From: Pisolithus tinctorius | Lineage: Eukaryota; Basidiomycota; Agaricomycetes; Boletales; Pisolithaceae | Direction: 5' to 3' | Assembly (NCBI GenBank): GCA_024663395.1 | Contig: JANFAH010000099.1 | Coordinates: forward strand, 1-64,000 | DNA: 64,000 nt | Shown here: piece by piece, positions 1-10,039 of the stretch | Position numbering within the stretch: the first letter of the stretch is position 1 | Layout: every line of letters starts with the position of its first letter | Notes under the pieces: generated by a model | The model's input: the letters and a program-made list of their open reading frames with translations, nothing else | Told to the model about the DNA's origin: nothing | Database searches by the model: none | Position numbers and translations under genes: made by a program

Positions 1-165
1 ACCCTAACCTAACCTAACCTAACCTAACCCTAACCTAACCTAACCTAACCTAACCTAACCTAACCTAACCTAACCCTAACCTAACCTAACCCTAACCTAA
101 CCCTAACCTAACCCTAACCTAACCCTAACCTAACCTAACCCTAACCTAACCTAACCCTAACCTAA
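1..165. repeat. Telomere array of mixed TTAGG and TTAGGG units
   Basis: The + strand reads CCTAA and CCCTAA units from base 1, so this is the left chromosome end with the G-strand on the minus strand. I parse 31 units: 22 CCTAA (TTAGG) and 9 CCCTAA (TTAGGG). They are intermixed in short patterns of one long plus one or two short units rather than in separate blocks. The array ends at about 165, where the sequence changes to CTAATCC and then a C/T/A-only tract. Confidence 0.97.
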
Positions 166-952
166 TCCTTTTCCTATTCCCTAATCTACCAACTACACTA
201 CCTACCCTACTTACACTACTACTACTACTCTTCATTTCCTACACTATCCTATTCCTACCAACTACACATCCTAATCCTACAACACTACTACTATCACACA
301 CTACCCTACTTACCCTACTTACACTACCACCCATCCCCCCCATTACTACCCTATTCCTACTACCAACACTACCAACAACACTACACCCTTATTACCATTA
401 CTACCACTAATCCTATTACCACCTACCCTACAAAATCTACCTACAACACTACTACTACTACTACTACTACTAAAAACTTCGCACACTACCCTATTCCTAT
501 TACCCTTCCTACTACTACTACTACTACTACCAAAACCTTCGCACACTACTCTATTCCTATTAACAAAACTACCAATTATACTACCATCACTATTAATCAT
601 ACTACCACTACCACTACTTACACTTCCACTTCTACACATTTCATCCCATTTTACCCTATTCCTATTACCAACACTACCAACTATACTACCATTACCATTC
701 CTACTAACACTACTACTCCTACTACCAAAAACTTCCCACACTACTCTATTCCTATTACCAACACTACTACCAACTTTACTACCATTATTATCACTACCAC
801 TACCACCACTACTACCAAAAACATCCCACACTACATTATCATTCCTATTACCAACTACTCTACCCTCACTACTATTATTACCATTATCATTACTACTACT
901 ACTACTAATCACATCGAACACTACACTCTCACTACCAACACTACTCTCACTC
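166..952. repeat. G-depleted, strand-asymmetric telomere-associated tract
   Basis: About 790 bp made almost entirely of C, T and A on the + strand. I count only three G residues before the G-run that starts at 953. Recurrent words are CTACTA, ACTACC, CCTATTCC and TTCGCACACTAC. The bias continues that of the telomere C-strand, so the minus strand is rich in G and A/T without C. A long minus-strand ORF across 346-921 encodes only Ser/Gly/Asn/Arg low complexity and I treat it as an artefact of the composition. Confidence 0.85.
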
Positions 953-1170
953 GGGGGGGGGGTCCGGGGGTTATCTCGGGGTCAATTACCGGGGTTTTCA
1001 CGGGGGTTATCTCCGGGTTTTTTTTACTGGGGTTTTCATGGGGGTTATCTCCACATTTTTTTTACTGGGGTTTTCACGGGGGTTATTGCCGGGTTATTTA
1101 CCAGGGTTTCCATGGGGGTTATCTCTGCATTTTTTTACTGGGCTTTTCATTGCAGCTGACTTGCCATTAC
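953..1170. repeat. G-rich repeat block starting the short subtelomeric module
   Basis: A run of G at 953-962 marks an abrupt reversal of strand bias. It is followed by repeats of the form GGGGGTTATCTC, GGGGTCAATTACCGGGG and TTTTCACGGGGG. The same words return at about 2,220-2,345 in front of the helicase-bearing module, so the block looks like the left edge of a repeated subtelomeric unit. Confidence 0.75.
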
Positions 1171-1744
1171 TTTCCCTACTTCTGTCACCAACTCAGTAAT
1201 CTGTAGTCATCATGGTATGTAGTAGTCTGTCTTACCACTCCAGATAACCAACCAGTCCCTTATTTTTTGCTTGTCAGTCAGTAGTTACTACTACATCCCT
1301 TGGTAAGTAGTTCGCTTTTTTGCTAATCAACTCACTAGTCATCTTCAATCCAAATAGCCAACCGGTCGCTTATTTTTGCTACTTGGTAGTCAGTAGTCAT
1401 TACCATGTTCCCTTTTTTTGCTAGTCATCTTATTCAAGTCACTCCGTAGTTACCAGGTCATCATCAGTATCCCACTTTTTTGCTAATCATCTCACTACTC
1501 ATCTTCTCTCCAGAATAAGCAACCGGTCGCTTATTTTTGCTACACATATTCACCATGTCTGTTCTAAGTAGTTGGTAGTTGCTCATCGGTAGTCAGTGCT
1601 CATTGCTTACTCCGCTTTTTTTTGCTAATTACTTGCTAGTCATCTTGCATCCAGATAGGCAACTGGTTGCTTATTTTTTTCACTTAGGGTGGCTGTGTTG
1701 CTTCCCTTCACCAACTTTCTGGTGCCTGTGTATTTATTTCCTTT

Positions 1745-2199
1745 TATGGTGGTTGCATGCAGTGGCTGTGTAGTGGCTGTGTTGGTTGCATGCAGTGGCT
1801 GTGTAGTGGCTGTGTTGGTTGCATTCACTAAGAGGTTGCATGCAGTGGCTGTGTAGGTTGCATGCATGCAACTTCCCTTATATGGTGGTTGCATTCAGTG
1901 GCTGTGTAGGTTGCATGCATGCAACCTTCCTTATATGGTGGTTGCATGCAGTGGCTGTGTAGGTTGCATTCAGTGGCTGTGTTGGTTGCATTCACTCACT
2001 AAGAGGTTGCATTCAGTGGCTGTGTTGGTTGCATTCACTCACTAAGAGGTTGCATGCAGTGGCTGTGTAGGTTGCATGCAGTGGCTGTGAGGTTGCATGC
2101 ATGCAACCATCCATAAAAGGCAGGTTGCATTCGGTGGCTGTGCAGGTTGCATGCATGCAACCTTCCATATAAGGCAGGTTGCATGCGGAGGCAAGGGTG
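1745..2199. repeat. Subtelomeric tandem array, copy A
   Basis: A tandem array of roughly 20-90 bp units built from GGTTGCAT(G/T)CAGTGGCTGTG, TTCACTCACTAAGAGG and the perfect palindrome GGTTGCATGCATGCAACC. It ends with units containing CATAAAAGGCAGGTTGCAT and then ATATAAGGCAGGTTGCATGC. The array at about 10,040-10,723 has the same units in the same order and the same terminal units, so the two are copies of one sequence family at the proximal ends of two modules. Confidence 0.9.
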
Positions 2200-2345
2200 G
2201 AGTCCGGAAAGCATATTATTAGGGGGTTATCTCGGGGTCAATTACCGGGGTTCTTGCGGGGGTTCTCACGGGGTTTATCTCGGGGTCAATTACCGGGGTT
2301 CTTGTGGGGGTTCTCACGGGGGTTGACTCACGGGTTATTTCCCAG
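2200..2345. repeat. Module boundary followed by a second G-rich block
   Basis: The sequence GAGTCCGGAAAG...ATTATTAGG at 2,200-2,223 nearly matches GACTCCGGAAAG...ATTATTAGG at 10,738-10,760. Directly after it the G-rich words GGGGGTTATCTCGGGGTC and AATTACCGGGG recur, as at 953-1,170, twice in tandem with small changes. I read this as the junction between a short module (953-2,215) and a long helicase-bearing module (2,216-10,760). Confidence 0.7.
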
Positions 2346-3514
2346 TTATCATCCCAGTTGACTCACCATTACTTTCCCTAGTCTGTAGTTGCTAGTTGCT
2401 AGTCGCTTGTCATGTCTCATGTGTTGGTAGTCGGTAGTCCAAATAAGCAACCGGTCACTTATTTTCTTGTCATCCAGTCGCTATTCTGTCATCACTAGTC
2501 ACCAGTCAGTAGTCAGTAGTAGTCACTTGTCACTCACCAGTATCATCTGTTCCACCAGTCCAGATAAGCGACCGGTTGCTTATTTTCTATCCTCATACTT
2601 GCCAGTTCAGCCTTCAACCCTTGCCCTTGGTGGTCTTTCCATCTCACTTACCAGTTTTCACTTGGTAGTCAGTTATGGGGGGTCAATTTGCCAGTTATTT
2701 ACTGCCGTTCTCATGTCTGTTCACTTGCTTTTTTTCATCCCAGTCGTCTCATCCATCGACTTTTGCTCATTTGTCGTCCTTAGTCGCCAGTTAGTAGTCA
2801 CTAGTCAGTAGTTGGTAGTTCAGATAAGCAACCGGTCGCCTATTTTCCTCACTTGTATTCATCAGTCAACCCCTGGTCCCTTGTAGTCAGTAGTTGCTTT
2901 CCAGTGGTCAGTGGTGTAGCCATCGGTACTTAGTAGTTGGTGCTCACCAGTCATTCAGTAGTGGTGTCTGTCTGTCTAGTCCAGATAAGCAACCGGTTGC
3001 TTGTTTTTGGCTAGTCATGTTCCAGTCAGTTGGTAGTCAGTAGGTCCATGGTCACTACTACATCCTGTGATAGTCCCCTTTTTCACTGATCAACTCACTA
3101 GTCATCTTTCATCCAAATAGGCAACCGGTCGCTTGTTTTCTTGTCATGCAGTCAGTGGTTGGTAGTTGCATTTCCTTTGTCAGGCACTTGGTGTTTGTAG
3201 TCAGTACTGTAGTGGTCGGTAGTGGTCACTTGTCACTTGCCAGTATCATCTCTTTCACCAGTCCAGATAAGCAACCGGTCCCTTATTTTCTATACTCATA
3301 CTTGCCATCTGTAGTCTGTCCATGTTTCTTACCAGTCGTCAGTCAGTAGTCAGTCATTGCCAGTTAGTGCTTGTCCTTGGTCACTGGTCTGTCTTTCCTT
3401 TTTCTGCTTTGACCTTGCTAGTAGCAGTTCCACTGCTGTTCCAGATAAGCAACCGGTCACTTTGCTTTTCCCAGTCCCTGTCACTGTCACATGTATAAAT
3501 TCCTGCTCTTCTAT

Positions 3515-6500
3515 TCATGTCTGTGAGTGCTCATGATACCACATCATCAGGTCAATCAAGTTGCTGTGATGCCCTTGCCTTGGTCGCCCCATCAACCACT
3601 TCACATACACTCCACCCTCTCCCCAGCTTTCCCCAAACTTTTTCTCTGCTTCCCTTCGTAACTCCTCGTTCTGATAGATCCCATATGCTGCAGGTGCCAC
3701 CACGTCTGCAAACTTGCAGTCCTTGTTCCCCTTCTCTGCCTTCTTGAATTGTGGGTGCACCTTGTCATTTACCTGTGGCACGTGGCACATGTAGCAGATC
3801 TTTCGGTGGTGCCGCATGTCATACTGCAGCCCTCTTCTCCACTCCACATATTCACTCCATCCATCCCCATCCAGATGTGGGCATTCTCTGATCCCATGTC
3901 GCTCCATTGCACCTTCCCTCAACACTCTGCACAGACTGCAGCACCCCTCAAAGCTTTCCAATGCTGCCAGTATTCTGTCCCCCTCTTCTAATCGTTTCAT
4001 CTCTTCCTTCCCTCGTCGCTGTCTTGCCTGTACCACTGCACTGTCAAAGCTAGTCTTCAGAGTGCCTGGTCTTTCCATCAATCGACCCTCCATCAATTTC
4101 ATAGCCTGTTGTTTCAGTCTTGCTGTCCCAGCAACCTGTATGTCCAGAGGGTTGTGTCCTGGTTCCTCTAGGCAGACAGAGCATTTCTCCTTTCCATCCT
4201 CCATCCAACAACCTACCCCTTTGCTGTCATTGAACAGTGTCATCCCAAACCGCAGGCATCTCCTTGGCCCATAGCAATACAGTAGTTCATAGATCGCCCA
4301 TCTGGCCTCCCCTTCCAGCCCCATGGTCTGTATGTTTGGTAGTGTCGATGTCGGTGGAATGATCGTGTAGCAGTTGGCTGCCTGCCCATCTCTACCTGCT
4401 CTGCCCTGTCCTTGGATGTAGTCCACCATGTCAAACGGTCGGTCCATGTGAATGACTGTCCGTACATGAGGGTAGTCGTTCCCAGCGCTGAAGGCAGTGG
4501 TTGCAATTAGAACCTTGGAGAATCCTTTGATCCACTGTTGGTACATCCATCGTCGGTCCTCGTCAGAAGTCCCCTTGTCTCCATTGTAGAATGGATATGC
4601 TGTCATGTGTGATAGATGCTGACCAGCTGCTATGGACGTCACAAACACCAAGGCTCTGTCCCTTTCTTCCCAGAGTGAGCCTTCCTCCTCCAACACTTCT
4701 GCCACTCGTCGGGCCATGGAGTGGACTGGCACCCTTTCCAAGTGATACCCCAGTTCTGGTCGGTCTGTACTTTGTCGGATGACCTTGGTTTGCTGCACCA
4801 GCTGGAATGTGGTCTTCACCTCCTCCATGCACCAACTTGGAAGGGTGGCACTCAACAGCACCAGCTGCATCGGGATGCTTCGTAGTTGGTGGATGCTTTG
4901 GAAGGCCATGCGGTAGTCTTTGGACATCAGTGGAATGTGGGCCTCGTCAAATATCAGCCTGGCCACCTTCTTGCTTTGGTTCAGCATCGCCAGGGCAGAC
5001 CTCCACTGTGGTGTCAATGCCTTGTCTGCTGTGACCAGAATCAAATTGGTCGATGAGCTCAAGGGTTTGTCTGTTCCATAGACTTGGTATGGCACTCTGA
5101 ACTCCTCCAGTCGTCGTTGGTAGTCCAGCATCAGAGAATTTAGAGGCAAGACCAGCACTGTGGCTTCCTTTGGTTGCACCATGCTTGGAATGATCGCCAG
5201 CATGGACTTGCCAGCTCCAGTACCCAGCACTGCTACCAGGTCTGTTTCCCCTTTGAGTACTGTCGCCATGCAGGCATGCTGTTCCTTTGATTTCCAACTT
5301 GCTGATGGGTTCTTCAGTAGGCCCTGCATCATTTGCAGTGCTTGATCCAAGGTAGCTGACTGGCCACTTGTGCTGGGTTCTGCAGACTGGACTGTGAAAG
5401 GCCATGTTAGGGACTCATCTACTGGCAAATGTTTTGTCTGGTCTTACCATGTATGTCTGTCTGCTCAAGTTCAACATCACTGTGGTCCCAGATAGGCGAC
5501 CGGTCGCTTATTCCAGACTGGGCCCTGCCTAGAATGGATTTAATTTCTGACAATCATCTGACATGGGTGTTACCAACCATGACTGGTACTCTGCCCTTGC
5601 TCTTGCTCTTTCTCCCTCTCCCTCTCCTTCCCTTTTCCTTTGTCTGTCCTCTCTGATGGCCCTCCTGTGGTGGATTGAAACATGTCCTGCAACATTCCCT
5701 TCAGTGCAGGCATCAGCTTGTCCATCACCTTGGTGGCAATCTCATCTGTGGATGGCAGTTTGGCCACCACTGCATCTACCATGGCCTTTTGGACTGCCTC
5801 AGCTGGCATGGAATAAGCAACCGGTTGCTTATTTTCCCTGGGCTCAGGTGCTGGTGGAGCAGCTGGGGGTGGGGGTGATGATGGGGGGTGTGCCTGTGCA
5901 GTCTTGTATGATGCCCACTGGCCACTGACTGGCACCTGGCAGTGCCTTTGCCATTCCATGCTGGCATTGAGGTATGCAGGTAGCACATCCTCTGCAGCTC
6001 CAGCCAGAGCTTCCACACTGATGCCATACACTCGGTTTTCTGTAGACCGACTATGGCCTGCCTGCAGGGCTTCCACATTGTCTTCCCTGTCCATCTCTAT
6101 CACATCCTCCACTGCACAGCCAAGTTTTCGTTTCCATGCTGTTTGGATGTGTCGCCATGAGTTGATTGTCAGCCCAAAGTGCATGATGGGAAGGCTGTGC
6201 CTGCTCATGATCAATGATAGGTCCTTGGAGTCAAAGAGGCGATCAAAGTTGACAAAGACATGGTTTCGATACAGGTCCACCACCTCTGGCCTGTCTGGGA
6301 AGCAGGCCTTGGCTGCAATCTCTGCAAAGGGTCGTGCCAAGGCCAAGTCTTGTACCAAGATGTCGCTGGTAATGGCATCCAAGGCATGAGGGATCAGCTT
6401 GTCCTTCCCTGTCAATGCCGTGGTCTTGAGGTATTGGCAAAGCAGTGATACATGCTTGCCCAGGACTACCAGGTTGCGTGTTGGCCGGGTTTGAGTGTTG

Positions 6501-9500
6501 CGATAGGTCATTGCAGTGAGCTCTGTGCCACGACTTGGTGCACCACTGAGCATCTGTGCCCTCAACAGGAGCAGGCTTTGCAGCTCTGCATACTTCTTCA
6601 ACCAAGCTTGGAGGGCACCCACATTCCATACAATACCTCCCTGCCGTACCATGGCAAAGTGGGCAAAAGTTTCCTCATCTTCAAGGAAGTGCCTGACCAG
6701 TTGGCCTCGATTGCCAAGCTCTGGATTTCTGACATCTGACAGGAAGGAGTAGCCAACATCCTTGTTGACAAGGTCCTCTGCAATCTTGTCATAATCCACT
6801 CGGATATCCTCACCCATCAGCACCCCCTGCTCCCAAGCCTCTACCAGCTTTGCCTCTGTCTCTTCAAAGACCTTGCAGAGATCTGCAAAGTCCACCTGCT
6901 CCCCTCAGTAGAGCATCGTCTTCCAGGTCTTGGTGTCTGTCCACCACACCTGAGGAAGGCTCATGGTATCGTATGACAGGGAACTCGCCCTGTGTTGAAG
7001 AGAACGTAGACGAGAGAAGGTGTACTGGGTGTTTTCCACAAAGAAGTTTCCCAGAGCCAGGCAGTGGTCCAGGTCCTCACTCTGGGGGTCTGACTGTGTG
7101 CGGTGATGAATCTCTTGGAGGAATGTGAGTCGCATGCAATACTCCAACTTGGCTATGATCCCAGTGACAAGGTGTGGCTCCTTGAATCCACCATCTTCCC
7201 CAAGAGTCAGAAGGGCCAGACACCTTTCTGTGGGGTCCACAATCTCCCCCTCCCCTTGAGGCTTCCATGCTGTGCTCCACACCTCAAAGAGCAGCTGGTG
7301 GATGATCTGCAAAGCCTCTGGTCCTTCTTCATCCCCCATGCGGAGCACTGCAAGAAGTTCCATGATATTGGGGTTTGACCCAGAGAATGACCCTCCAGCA
7401 TGTTGTTGTCTGATCAACATTGCCAGCAGAGCAACCACTGGGATGATGTATTGTTTCATGGTGGCCTCATGGAGGTGCTTGTGGAAGGGTGTGTTGGAAA
7501 TTCCACTGGTGGAAGGAAGGAATAAGCAACCGGTTGCCTATTTGTGAGTTGGCATAGCTGCTTACTTTTTGGTGGGGTCAGGTGAATTCAATCTCTTCAA
7601 GACCAGTTCATGTGTATGGTCCAACAGAGAGAGGGCTTTTCTATAGTATGCTTGCACTGCAAGCTTCAGTCCAGGGATGTCCCCATCATTGTCCTTGGGT
7701 AGGGCAACCCAGCTCCGCAGCAGCTTGACATTCTTGCCAGCAACCTGCTCATGCCACTGTGTTGTCAGCAACCAGGGGCTCACCATGCGACCATCCAGTG
7801 GTGTTTGGACCACCTCCAGTGTTGGCTCCAGTTCTTTGAGCAAAGAGTCCACCAGAGCCTGTCGAGCTGTTGGCTGACTCTGCCTTTCTTCATCATCCTT
7901 CACCTCCCAGAATGTCTGAAGGTCCCCTGAACTTTCCTTCAAGTGCTGTACTTTGCAAGCTCTCCAGTGTTTTGGTCTGGGTTCCATTGGGTGGTCTTTG
8001 GAGTGATGTTTCCGTAGACGCTCTGTTGACCTGGACAAAAAGTTACAGTGACTGCAAGCCATGGCCTCAAAGACTTTCAGACCATGGACAATGGTTCTAG
8101 GCCCTGTAATACCAGTGGGCAGCTGTTCTGTCACCTCCAGTGATGCCATGGCCAGCTTCAAGGTCATGTCACTGTAGGTTGCCTGTCTGCCATGGATCTT
8201 TGCCAGATGGCTCTTGACTTCTCCTGGTCTTAATGCCATTTCACAGACTCGGCAAGTCAGGAAATGGAACTCTGCATTTACTGCAAGGTCCAATGAATCC
8301 AGAAACACATCAGAGATGAGTCCTGGGGCTGTCATCAATGGCAAGTGTGGCTGCTGGGACCTTTGTGCTGAAGATGGCACAACGTTGCCAGTGTTCTGGT
8401 TGTGGGCTTGGATTGCTGACTGAAAGAACTTGAGTCTGGTCGTGAGCATGTTGACTCTGATAGACTCACCATGAGAGATGGCAATGGTGGTGCTGGTGCT
8501 TGAGGGGATTTTGGTGGAGGGGCTGACTTGTGAGCTGTAGGTGACACCATCCTTACATCACCCTGGAATTGTTTCCCAGTCCATGGATAAGCGACCGGTC
8601 GCTTATTTGTGGGGGAGTGATGACACTCACTGCTGGTGGAGGGGGTGAATGCATGATCTCATCTTGTGGAATCAACCTGTGAGGAGATGGGATCTCCCCC
8701 AAATCCTCTGCTATCTGTTTCCCTGTTTAGCACTGTGGGGTATGGATAGACACATGCAACACATCTACTCACTGGTGATCCCATAGACTTGTGATGGAAC
8801 TGGTGTGCCATGACCATCCATCATTCCCTTGTCACTGATAGCTACAAGCATGGTACTCACATCTCTGCTGTCACTCTCACTGATATCATCATGCTATAAT
8901 GATATTGGGTAGAATAAGCAACCGGTTGCTTATTCTGGCTTGGGAAAGCCACTTACTGAGTGCTTGCTGGCCCTGCTGGGACCACCTCCATTTCCCTCCT
9001 CTTCATGGGTCTGTGGTGATGATGACATGGGAGACTGGTCACTCACTCCTTAGAATTGCACTCACCAAGTCCCTGCTGGGCCCAGCTTCACTCCCTTGTC
9101 CATGGGTCTGTGGTGGGCAGATAAGCAACCGGTTGCTTATTTTTCTGGTTGATGAGCCCACTTACCAAGTCAAATTTCCCCATGGATAGATTACCCTGCT
9201 AACATGTTCAGACATGATTCTAAATAAGGAAATGTTTTCCCACAGCTCACCTGTCCCTTCCATTCACTGCCAGCCTTCTTGATATGAGACTTGAGGCTGC
9301 TGGCATACTTGAAGGGTTTGGGACAGCCAAAGGCAGAACAGTAACAAATGAAATCTCCCATCTCATTCCTTTGTAACTCAATGGTCTGGTTGGTGTGAGG
9401 CAGGTGGATGGTGGCCTTGGAAGAGCACTTCTTGCTGTGAGATATATAGGTACTCTTGTTGGAGAAGTTGTCTTCACAAGTGGCACAGACATAGTTGGGC

Positions 9501-9502
9501 AT
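3515..9502 (-). CDS. Telomere-linked RecQ-type DNA helicase with N-terminal C2H2 fingers
   Basis: Superfamily 2 helicase of the fungal telomere-linked RecQ type; a nuclear role at chromosome ends is inferred from the family. The last exon block (3,515 to about 5,411) has Walker A GTGAGKS, DEAH in LIFDEAH, motif III LLSATLP and motif VI QGQGRAGRDG, then Cys-rich patches. The first exon (9,251-9,502) has two C2H2-like fingers starting MPNYVCATCEDNF. The exon block at 7,566-8,449 has further C/H motifs (LTCRVCEMAL...HLAKIHG and ACSHCNF...HHSKDH). Small phase-0 exons follow the first: 9,166-9,195, 9,066-9,107, 8,957-9,010 and 8,861-8,893. Further inferred introns are 8,564-8,630, 7,506-7,565, 6,896-6,949 (54 nt, removes an in-frame TGA) and about 5,412-5,572. 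The product is roughly 1,600-1,700 residues. The 8,640-8,860 part is unresolved. No clear lesion was seen. Confidence 0.85.
5491..5512. repeat. Palindrome copy in the intron before the helicase motor exon
   Basis: Arms GATAGGCG and CGCTTATT around ACCGGT; the variable inner pair is G/C. It lies in the non-coding stretch between the linker exon (ends near 5,573) and the motor-domain exon (starts near 5,411). A single intron of about 160 nt joins HV to DESLTWPF in frame. Confidence 0.8.
5812..5833. repeat. Perfect palindrome copy read in frame within a helicase exon
   Basis: A perfect 22-bp palindrome for which I find no GT-AG intron of plausible length. It is read through as NKQPVAY between a Pro/Ala-rich linker and SMPAEAVQ. 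Because the element is palindromic, either orientation would encode the same peptide in this frame. Confidence 0.85.
7521..7542. repeat. Palindrome copy in a helicase intron
   Basis: Arms AATAAGCA and TGCCTATT around ACCGGT. It lies in a predicted 60-nt intron (7,506-7,565, minus strand) with donor GTAAGCAGC and acceptor CCACCAG. The flanking exons join in frame. Confidence 0.85.
8586..8607. repeat. Palindrome copy with paired substitution in a helicase intron
   Basis: Arms GATAAGCG and CGCTTATT around ACCGGT. Both arms carry the alternative base (G left, C right), so symmetry is kept over 20 bp. It lies in a predicted 67-nt intron (8,564-8,630) with donor GTGAGTGTC and acceptor AATTCCAG. 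Confidence 0.85.
8913..8934. repeat. Perfect palindrome copy in a helicase intron
   Basis: A perfect 22-bp palindrome inside a predicted intron (about 8,894-8,956, minus strand). The donor is GTAAGTGGC and the likely acceptor CATTATAG. It sits between the 54-nt and 33-nt mini-exons. Confidence 0.85.
8957..9107 (-). repeat. Duplicated exon-intron unit in the helicase N-terminus
   Basis: Two successive mini-exons, 9,066-9,107 (42 nt) and 8,957-9,010 (54 nt), both follow an acceptor ending CACCACAG. Both begin ACCCATG and share (G/C)CCAGCAGGG near their ends, giving THGQ...GPSR and THEE...GPSR. Both are whole numbers of codons in phase 0. This is best read as duplication of an exon with its intron. 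Confidence 0.65.
9120..9141. repeat. Palindrome copy in helicase intron 2
   Basis: Near-perfect copy of the 22-bp palindrome (arms GATAAGCA and TGCTTATT around ACCGGT). It fills much of a 58-nt predicted intron (9,108-9,165, minus strand), with donor GTAAGTGGG and acceptor CCACCACAG. Confidence 0.85.
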
Positions 9503-10039
9503 GGTGAGATAGATGGTGGTGGTAAGAAGCAGAGATGTAAAAGGGAAAATTTCCCACAGTCAGCTTTATTTATTTGGCTCTACCCACCCTAAACTACCCA
9601 ATGGGTGTGTCATCCCCATTTGGATGTCCCAATTAGGCAATTACCTTTCAACCTGGTCAGTGGTTCTCATTCCTGTCCTTACTTTCTGCCACAAGTCAAA
9701 TAAGCAACCGGTCACCTATTTTGCAGGCAGTCACAATGAGTGGCTGTGTTACTTGCATTCAGTATGAGTGTCTGTTTTACTTGTCCAGATAATGAACTGG
9801 TTCTCCCCAGCTGTCACTAGTCACTCAGTAGTCTACTGCCTTCTTGCTACTTCACTCCCCTGCCATCCAGATAAGCAACCGGTTGCTTATTTTCTCTACT
9901 GTCAGCAGCTATGTTGGTTGCAATCAGTGGCAGTCTCTACTCTCTCCCTTGGTGGTCCACTTTTCTCCCCTAAGCACTTGCTAATCAAGCTTTCTTCTCT
10001 CAGGTCCAGATAAGCGACCGGTTGCTTATTTTGTCTGCT
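9503..10039. repeat. Proximal palindrome cluster upstream of the helicase
   Basis: Intergenic DNA with palindrome copies at 9699-9720, 9870-9891 and 10009-10030, and a decayed one at 9788-9809. The spacing and CCAGATAAG/TTATTTT flanks match the distal cluster. The first part (9,503-9,600) is probably the helicase promoter and 5' UTR. No other gene seen. Confidence 0.8.

Larger units (their letters stand above)
1243..3465. repeat. Distal cluster of the 22-bp AAGCAACC/GGTTGCTT palindrome
   Basis: Copies with a full ACCGGT core occupy 1353-1374, 1514-1535, 2442-2463, 2563-2584, 2823-2844, 2984-3005, 3116-3137, 3266-3287 and 3444-3465. Degenerate copies (ACCAGT or ACTGGT core) are at 1243-1264 and 1654-1675. 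The consensus half is AATAAGCAACC followed by its reverse complement. In this cluster most copies are preceded by CCA(G/A) and followed by TTTT, and they share one orientation. Between copies the DNA is simple sequence rich in GTAGTC, CAGTAGT and CACTTGTC words. I see no gene between 953 and 3,514. Confidence 0.9.

Noticed and set aside
346..921. 191-codon minus-strand ORF rich in Ser, Gly, Asn and Arg
   Set aside because: It only reflects the G-depleted composition of the tract (no C on the minus strand, few stops). No family features.
1745..2199. CRISPR-like array in the subtelomere
   Set aside because: Units are contiguous and variable with no uniform repeat-spacer spacing, and the genome is eukaryotic.
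6896..6949. In-frame TGA at 6,905-6,907 as a nonsense mutation in the helicase
   Set aside because: A 54-nt GT-AG segment (GTGTGG...GGAGCAG) contains it and its removal keeps the frame, so an intron is the simpler reading.
1243..10030. Recurring peptide NKQPVAY in many ORFs as a protein motif
   Set aside because: Outside the helicase exon it is the chance translation of the palindromic DNA element in non-coding sequence.
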